Part shown: positions 58,720 to 64,000 of the stretch, one piece after another
Layout of the letters: every line of letters starts with the position of its first letter
How positions within the stretch are numbered: the first letter of the stretch is position 1
Assembly: GCA_963734965.1 (NCBI GenBank)
Contig: CAVTJK010000004.1
Span: 1,488,001 to 1,552,000, forward strand
DNA: 64,000 nucleotides
Direction: 5' to 3'
From: UBA4742 sp963734965
Lineage (GTDB): Bacteria > Actinomycetota > Acidimicrobiia > Acidimicrobiales > Acidimicrobilacustridaceae
The notes under the pieces: generated by a model
The model's input: only the letters and a program-made list of their open reading frames with translations
What the model was told of the DNA's origin: nothing
The model's database searches: none
Translations under genes and position numbers: made by a program

Positions 58720-61365
58720 TCAGGCGCCTCCCGTTTCGACCCGAACATCGGTCACGGGCGCCGACGCGTCGATGAGCGATGCCGCGTGCAGTCCCGGCTG
58801 GTTGAAGTAGACGGCGGCCGAACCCCTCGGCACGCCCGCATCAGCGGCGATCTCGACCGTCAGATCGGCCTTGGACGAGCTCAGTCGGACGTGATCTCCG
58901 GCCGCCACGCCCAGGCGATCGAAGTCATAGGGGTTGACGCGCAGCAGGCTGCCGGGCGCCAGCGGCGCCAGCGACGGCGAATGGGTCACGAGCACGCCCT
59001 CGTCATAGAGCTTGCGGGTCGCGACGAGCCGCAACGAGTAGCTGTCGCGGGGCGCCAGCTCGAGCTCGGCCGGGGCGACGAAGGTGACCAGATCGGGCCG
59101 CTCGACGGGGGCGGCCGATTTGGTCTTCGCCGGCTTGGTCTTCGCCGGCTTGGTCTGCTCGGTCGCCTCGGGCTCATCCGGGGCCGTCGCCTCGGCTGAC
59201 TCGCCCTCGGCCGCTTCGGTCTCGACCGGCTCGGGTGGCAACGGCACGACGACGCCGTCGGATGCCACCGCCTCCGCCAGGCGCTCGGCGGTGAGCCCCC
59301 GATAGGCCGGGGCGACCTGGGAGATCTCGGCCTGGATGGCCTCGATCGACTCGAACCCCAGATCGGAGCCGAGGGCCGAGGCCAGCTCGCTGGCGATGAG
59401 CCAATCGGGGCGCGCCGTGCCCGGCGACGTCACCCTGGGATGAAGCACGCTCACCCGACCTTCGATGTTGGTGCTCGTTCCGTCGACCTCGGTGAAGCCG
59501 GCCGCCGGCAGCACGACCTCGGCCTGTTCGACGCTGACGGTCGCGAACTGGTCGACGGCGACGATGGTCCGCACCGCGGCCAGCGCCCGCGTGGCCAGGT
59601 CGTGATCGGGGAAGTCCGACAGCGGGTCGGCGCCCAGCAGCACGAGCACGTCGATGTCGCCCCGGACTGCCGCTTCGAGGATGCCTTGGGTGTCGAGACC
59701 GCGTTGGCGCGGGACCTTGCCCCACGACGAGATGAACCACTTGCGACCGGCGTCGAGCGACACCCGACCGGGCAGCATGCCCGGCGCCAGCCCCATGTCC
59801 AGAGCCCCGTGGACGTTGGCCCGTCGCAGCACCGGCAAGAAGCGTGTGTCGGGCTTGCGGGCCAAGAGCGCCGCGGCGGCATCGACCACCGCCGCCCCGG
59901 ATTCGGCCAGCGACTGACGACCGACCACGACCGTGATCGGTCCGGCCGCGACGAGCCCGCTGGCTCGACTCAGAGCCGTGGCGTCGACGCCACCGCCGTC
60001 GGTGCCGGGTACGGCCCCGTCGAGCAGGGCGCGGGCGACGACACCGGCTTCGCCCGGGCGCGGCTGCAACGAGATGGTGGCGTAAGGCGTGAACCCGCCG
60101 GCCTGGGGTGAGATCTCGATCACCTTCACGCCGTGGGACACGACGGCATCGCGCAGCCGCAGGAACAGGACGGGCAGCTCTTCTTTGATGTCAGGCGCCA
60201 GCAGGACGACCGTCCCGCCGTCAGCGCAGACATCGTCGATCGTGGCCGACGGCAGTCCCAGCACCAGCTCGGCCGGCAGACCGTCGCCGAGCTGGGCGTC
60301 GACGTGGTCGGTCCCGATGACGCCCTTGGCCAGCTTGGCCCAGGCATAGGCCGCCTCGTTGGTGAGGCGCGCCCCGCCGACGATGGCGACCCGGCCCGGA
60401 TCGACGGCCTTGATGGCCGACGCCACCCGCCCGACGGCGTCGGACCACCGGGTCGTCATGTGGGCGTCGGCCGAGCGTACGAGCGGCTCGCTCAGCCGGT
60501 CGGCATGGCGCTGGGCCTCGAAGCCGTATCGGCCCTTGTCGCACAGCCATCCCCAGTTGACCGGGTCGATGTCGACCCCCATGTAGCGCAGCACCTGGTT
60601 GTGCGACGACTCGACCGAGATGCGACAGCCGACCGAGCAGCCCTGGCAGGTCGACTCGACGACGTCGAGGTCCCAGGGCCGGGCCCGGAACCGGTATGAC
60701 GTCGCGGTCAGCGCGCCGACCGGGCAGATCTGCACGGTGTTGCCGCTGAAGTACGAGGCGAACGGTTCGTCGGGGAAGGTGTTGACCTCGGTCTGGTTGC
60801 CCCGGTTCATGAAGTGGATCAAGGGGTCACCGGCGACGTCCTTGGCGAAGCGGGTGCAGCGATCGCACAGGATGCACCGCTCGCGGTCGAGCAGGACCAG
60901 ATCGCTGACCGGGATCGGCTTCTCGTTGTGGCGCTTCTCCTCGACGAAGCGGCTCTCACCCGGGCCATAGGCCATCGTCTGGTCCTGCAGCGGGCACTCG
61001 CCGCCCTTGTCGCAGACGGGGCAGTCGAGCGGATGGTTGATCAGCAGGAACTCGAGCACGCCGTCCTGGGCCTTCTTCGTGACCGGCGAGGTCGTGTCCA
61101 CCTTCATGTCGGGCGTGCACTCGAGCATGCAGCTCGGCTGGAGTGCCGGACCACGACCCGTGTCGACCTCGACGATGCACATGCGGCACATGCCCACCGA
61201 CTCCATGCGCGGGTGGTAGCAGAAGCGGGGGATGTAGATCCCGTTGCGCTCGGCCGCCTCGATTATCAGCTCGCCCTTGTTGGCGAGGATCGCTTGCCCG
61301 TCGATCGTGACCGGGACGCCATCGACCTCAGGCGGTGCCTTGAACCTGGTCGTGGTATCAGACAT
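58720..61365 (-). CDS. nuoG: NADH-quinone oxidoreductase subunit G
   Basis: The largest peripheral subunit, 881 residues, carrying the electron wire from NuoF. [2Fe-2S] N1b: C49, C60, C63, C79. The H111/C115/C118/C124 cluster is in HPLDCPVCDKGGEC. Two more [4Fe-4S] sites follow: C164, C167, C170 with C214, and C240, C243, C247 with C275 (N7 site present). The C-terminal molybdopterin-type domain (FQPRP-like TISLQPRPGEAGVVARALLD) lacks a cofactor motif, as in the family. A lysine/threonine/proline-rich linker lies near residue 720. The ATG overlaps nuoF by 8 nt. Confidence 0.96.
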   Translation of the reverse strand: MSDTTTRFKAPPEVDGVPVTIDGQAILANKGELIIEAAERNGIYIPRFCYHPRMESVGMCRMCIVEVDTGRGPALQPSCMLECTPDMKVDTTSPVTKKAQDGVLEFLLINHPLDCPVCDKGGECPLQDQTMAYGPGESRFVEEKRHNEKPIPVSDLVLLDRERCILCDRCTRFAKDVAGDPLIHFMNRGNQTEVNTFPDEPFASYFSGNTVQICPVGALTATSYRFRARPWDLDVVESTCQGCSVGCRISVESSHNQVLRYMGVDIDPVNWGWLCDKGRYGFEAQRHADRLSEPLVRSADAHMTTRWSDAVGRVASAIKAVDPGRVAIVGGARLTNEAAYAWAKLAKGVIGTDHVDAQLGDGLPAELVLGLPSATIDDVCADGGTVVLLAPDIKEELPVLFLRLRDAVVSHGVKVIEISPQAGGFTPYATISLQPRPGEAGVVARALLDGAVPGTDGGGVDATALSRASGLVAAGPITVVVGRQSLAESGAAVVDAAAALLARKPDTRFLPVLRRANVHGALDMGLAPGMLPGRVSLDAGRKWFISSWGKVPRQRGLDTQGILEAAVRGDIDVLVLLGADPLSDFPDHDLATRALAAVRTIVAVDQFATVSVEQAEVVLPAAGFTEVDGTSTNIEGRVSVLHPRVTSPGTARPDWLIASELASALGSDLGFESIEAIQAEISQVAPAYRGLTAERLAEAVASDGVVVPLPPEPVETEAAEGESAEATAPDEPEATEQTKPAKTKPAKTKSAAPVERPDLVTFVAPAELELAPRDSYSLRLVATRKLYDEGVLVTHSPSLAPLAPGSLLRVNPYDFDRLGVAAGDHVRLSSSKADLTVEIAADAGVPRGSAAVYFNQPGLHAASLIDASAPVTDVRVETGGA

Positions 61366-62701
61366 CGGCACCTGCTCGGCTGGGGACGGCGACCGCCACC
61401 CGGGACTGTACGGCCCGGCCGATGTGGGTCTCGAACTCGCCGCGGAAGCGGTCGATGGCCGACGCGATCGGCGAAACCGCGGACGGACCGAGCGGGCAGA
61501 TCGTCGTCTGCTTGGGCGGCCATGCGATGCCGGGGCTGATGTTGTCGCTCACGTCCATCAGCAGGTCGAGGTCGCTGGGCCGGCCATAGCCGTCCACGAT
61601 CCGTTGGAGGATGCGTTCGAGCCACGTCGTTCCTTCGCGACACGGCGTGCACTTGCCGCACGACTCGCGCGCGAAGAACCGCACGATGCGCAGACAGGCC
61701 TTCACGACATCGGTCGTCTCGTCCATCACGACGATGGCTCCAGAGCCGAGCATCGACCCGGCCCGGTCGACCGTTCCCTTCTCGAGCGGCAGATCGAGGT
61801 GCTCCTCGTAGAACCACGGAGCCGACGCGCCCCCAGGGATGAACGCCTTGAGGTGGCGATCGCCGCGGATCCCACCGGCGTACACCGGCGCGTAGATGAG
61901 GTCGCGGAAGGTGGTGACGCCGTACTCGACCTCGAACACACCAGGGCTGTTGACGTGGCCCGACACGGCGAACATGCGGGTGCCCTTCGACGCCTCGGCG
62001 CCCAGCGCGGTGAAGGCGCTGGCGCCGTTCTTGATGATCCACGCCACGTTGGCCAGCGTCTCGACGTTGTTGACGATCGTCGGCTGCAGGTACAGGCCCT
62101 TGGCCGCCGGGAAGAACGGGGGCTTGAGGCGGGGCATGCCGCGATTGCCCTCGAGGCTCTCGATCAGACCCGTCTCCTCGCCGACGATGTAGGCGCCGGC
62201 ACCCCACGTCAGCACGATGTCGACCGAGAAGTCGGTGCCACCGATGTTGCGGCCGACATGTCCCGCGGCGTAGGCCTCGTTGAGAGCGGCGGCGATGCGC
62301 TCCTGGGCGAGCGCCATCTCACCGCGCACGTAGAGGAAGGCCTGGGCGCAGCCGACGGCGTAGCAGGCGATGAGGATGCCCTCGATGAGCTGGTGGGGAT
62401 CGCGCTCCATCAACAGCCGGTCCTTGTAGGTGCCGGGCTCGCTCTCGTCGCCGTTCACGACGAGGTAGCGGGGCCACACACCCGGGGGGCAGAAGCCCCA
62501 CTTGACCCCGGCCGGGAAGCCGGCGCCACCTCGGCCGAGCAGACTCGCCTCCTTGACCTCGGCGGCGACCGCTTCGGGGGTCATGGTCAGGGCACGGCCC
62601 AGGCCCTCGTAGCCACCCGTGGCCTCGAAGCGCGCCAACGTGTGCGAGTCGGCGTACTTGAACCGGTCGGTGATGATCTTCGGCGCGTCCGTGATCGTCA
62701 T
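61358..62701 (-). CDS. nuoF: NADH-quinone oxidoreductase subunit F
   Basis: The NADH- and FMN-binding subunit, 447 residues. FMN/NADH motifs GRGGAGFP (56-63) and NGDESEPGT (83-91). The [4Fe-4S] N3 ligands are C348, C351, C354 (ESCGKCTPCREGT) and a cysteine near 402 (TTICPLG). The spacing to the last cysteine carries about 8 extra residues (PGIAWPPK). ATG 62701 overlaps the nuoE stop (ATGA). Confidence 0.97.
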   Translation of the reverse strand: MTITDAPKIITDRFKYADSHTLARFEATGGYEGLGRALTMTPEAVAAEVKEASLLGRGGAGFPAGVKWGFCPPGVWPRYLVVNGDESEPGTYKDRLLMERDPHQLIEGILIACYAVGCAQAFLYVRGEMALAQERIAAALNEAYAAGHVGRNIGGTDFSVDIVLTWGAGAYIVGEETGLIESLEGNRGMPRLKPPFFPAAKGLYLQPTIVNNVETLANVAWIIKNGASAFTALGAEASKGTRMFAVSGHVNSPGVFEVEYGVTTFRDLIYAPVYAGGIRGDRHLKAFIPGGASAPWFYEEHLDLPLEKGTVDRAGSMLGSGAIVVMDETTDVVKACLRIVRFFARESCGKCTPCREGTTWLERILQRIVDGYGRPSDLDLLMDVSDNISPGIAWPPKQTTICPLGPSAVSPIASAIDRFRGEFETHIGRAVQSRVAVAVPSRAGADV

Positions 62702-63327
62702 TCGCTCGACTCTCCGGCCGGGCCGGCGTTCATCGACATCCACACCGGTTCAGAACCACCCTCGGGCGACGCGGGACCGGCGGCCCGATCGGTCGGGATC
62801 GACTGGCGCACCCTGGCCAACGTGCCGTGAGGCGGGATCTCGTCGTCGAGGGATCCGGCCCGCAGATCCGCGACCAGCTGATCGAACTCGGCGTGGCTGA
62901 TGCGATGGCGATAGCGGTAGTTGACCTGGAGACAGGGAGCCTCGGTGCACGCCGCGATGCACTCGACGTCCTCGATGGTGAACAGACCGTCGGGCGTGGT
63001 GTTGCCGGCCTTGATCCCGAGCGTCTGCTCGGCGTGCTCGAGCAGCTCTTCGCCGCCGAGCAACTGGCACGAGATGTTCGTGCACACGTTGACCAGGTAG
63101 CGCCCGACCGGCTCGCGCTTGAACATCTCGTAGAACGAGCAGGTGCCCAGCACCTCGGCCGGGCTGACGCCGACCAGTTCGGCGATGTGGACCATGGCGT
63201 CGTCGGTGACCCATCCGTCCTGCTCCTGGGCCAGGTGCAGCAACGGGATGAGGGCCGACTTGGGCCGCGGGTAGCGGGCGATGATCTCGGCCGCCAGCTC
63301 GACGTTGCCGGCATCGAGTCGGGCCAT
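62698..63327 (-). CDS. nuoE: NADH-quinone oxidoreductase subunit E
   Basis: A thioredoxin-like [2Fe-2S] subunit, 209 residues. Cluster N1a ligands C82, C87 (CTNISC) and C123, C127 (CIAAC). The N-terminal helical region has ALIPLLHLAQEQDGWVTDDA and ELVGVSPAEVLGTCSFYEMF. The C-terminal 45 residues are a Pro/Gly/Ser/Glu tail. The ATG overlaps the nuoD stop by one base. Confidence 0.97.
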   Translation of the reverse strand: MARLDAGNVELAAEIIARYPRPKSALIPLLHLAQEQDGWVTDDAMVHIAELVGVSPAEVLGTCSFYEMFKREPVGRYLVNVCTNISCQLLGGEELLEHAEQTLGIKAGNTTPDGLFTIEDVECIAACTEAPCLQVNYRYRHRISHAEFDQLVADLRAGSLDDEIPPHGTLARVRQSIPTDRAAGPASPEGGSEPVWMSMNAGPAGESSE

Positions 63328-64000
63328 CAGCGATCGACCTCACCGAGGATCGGGTCGACCGACGAGATCACGGCCACCCCGTCGGCGATCAGGCCCCCGT
63401 GCATCAGATGGGGCAGCGTCTGGAGGTTCACGAAGCTCGGCCCGCGGATGTGCATGCGGTACGGATGCGAGCTCCCATCGGACACGATGTAGCACCCGAG
63501 CTCGCCCCGGGGCGATTCGACGGCGCAGTAGGCCTCGCCTTCGGGGACCTTGAAGCCCTCGGTGAAGATCTTGAAGTGATGGATCAGCGCCTCCATCGAC
63601 TCGTCGATGCGCGCTCGTGGCGGCGGGGTCACCTTCTTGTCCTGGACGCGGTAGTCGCCCGTCGGCATGCGGTCGACGATCTGGCCGACGATGCGCAACG
63701 ACTCTCGGATCTCGTTCAGCCGGATGGCGTAGCGGTCGAAGCAGTCGCCGTAGGACCCGACCAGCACGTCGAAGTCGACCTGGTCATAGGCCAGATACGG
63801 CATGTCCCGACGCAGGTCCCAGGCGTAGCCCGTGGCCCGCAGCAGCGGCCCGGTCGCGCCCAACGCCATGGCCGTCGCCGTGTCCATCACGCCCACGCCC
63901 TGCAACCGCTCACGCCAGATCGGCTGACCGGTGAGCAGCGTGTCGTACTCGTCGAGTCGGGGCGGGATCATGTCGATCAGGCGCATCACGTCGTCGCGCC
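63327..64000 (-). CDS. nuoD: NADH-quinone oxidoreductase subunit D (complete cluster), 5' end outside window
   Basis: The C-terminal half of the 49-kDa homologue. It has PPRLDEYDTLLTGQPIWRER, GVGVMDTATAMALGATGPLL, RATGYAWDLRRDMPYLAYDQ, GDYRVQDKKVTPPPRARIDE and the end ISSVDPILGEVDR. The frame is open to the window edge; the first part, including the histidine of the quinone site, lies beyond it. It differs from the NuoD at 47669-48844. Confidence 0.95.
   Translation of the reverse strand, partial: RDDVMRLIDMIPPRLDEYDTLLTGQPIWRERLQGVGVMDTATAMALGATGPLLRATGYAWDLRRDMPYLAYDQVDFDVLVGSYGDCFDRYAIRLNEIRESLRIVGQIVDRMPTGDYRVQDKKVTPPPRARIDESMEALIHHFKIFTEGFKVPEGEAYCAVESPRGELGCYIVSDGSSHPYRMHIRGPSFVNLQTLPHLMHGGLIADGVAVISSVDPILGEVDR

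Overview
The window is G+C-rich (by eye about two thirds) chromosomal DNA of an actinobacterium. The evidence is the conserved gene order tRNA-Thr, tRNA-Met, rpmG, tRNA-Trp, secE, nusG, rplK, rplA, the many GTG starts, the leaderless promoters and the zinc-ribbon style L24. A deep-branching lineage such as Acidimicrobiia is my inference; no rRNA is present to confirm it. Nearly everything is housekeeping: translation and transcription machinery in the first half, and two respiratory complex I operons in the second. I see no CRISPR array, transposase or prophage.

Region 1 to 30.7 kb, almost all on the minus strand, is one long ribosomal/RNA polymerase superregion. In the direction of transcription (high to low coordinates) it runs: tRNA-Thr, tRNA-Met, tuf copy 2, rpmG, an ECF sigma/anti-sigma pair, tRNA-Trp, secE, nusG, rplK, rplA, rplJ, rplL, then a tyrosine phosphatase and a divergent small membrane protein gene, rpoB, rpoC, rpsL, rpsG, fusA, tuf copy 1 and rpsJ. 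An island of three plus-strand genes (DUF3445-like, a 96-residue unknown and a coiled-coil/TM protein) splits rpsJ from rplC. After it come rplC, rplD, rplW, rplB, rpsS, rplV, rpsC, rplP, rpmC, rpsQ, rplN, rplX and rplE (cut by the window edge). Several proteins here carry unusually long acidic low-complexity tails (L22, L4, S3, L10, NusG). RpoC lacks all four cysteines of its C-terminal zinc site.

Region 30.7 to 38.7 kb is a mixed block: two arrays of about 100-bp repeats, a degenerate SMC-like ATPase with membrane segments, a GNAT acetyltransferase, a small P-loop kinase, tRNA-Tyr, a YajQ-like protein, a HAD-type phosphatase, a membrane protein, acetyl-CoA synthetase and a TetR regulator.

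Region 38.7 to 64 kb holds two head-to-tail complex I clusters on the minus strand. The upstream one (from beyond the right edge to 50,454) has nuoD-E-F-G-H-I-J-K-L-M-N with the full NADH-oxidising module. The downstream one (50,403 to 39,997) is nuoA-B-C-D-H-I-J-K-L-M-N without nuoEFG, starts behind its own promoter-like element, and ends in a MidA/NDUFAF7-type methyltransferase gene, a family known as a complex I assembly factor. The nuoL gene of the first cluster and the 3' tail of rplJ each contain a one-base frameshift in a GCGC context, which may be sequence error.

Recurring regulatory structure: promoters of the TTGnnn-17-TAnnnT type before rpoB, rpsL, rplC and rplJ; a set of leaderless genes with TAnnnT-like -10 boxes 6-7 nt before ATG/GTG; and a dispersed long hairpin of about 80 bp, with compensatory stem changes, sitting at gene 3' ends.
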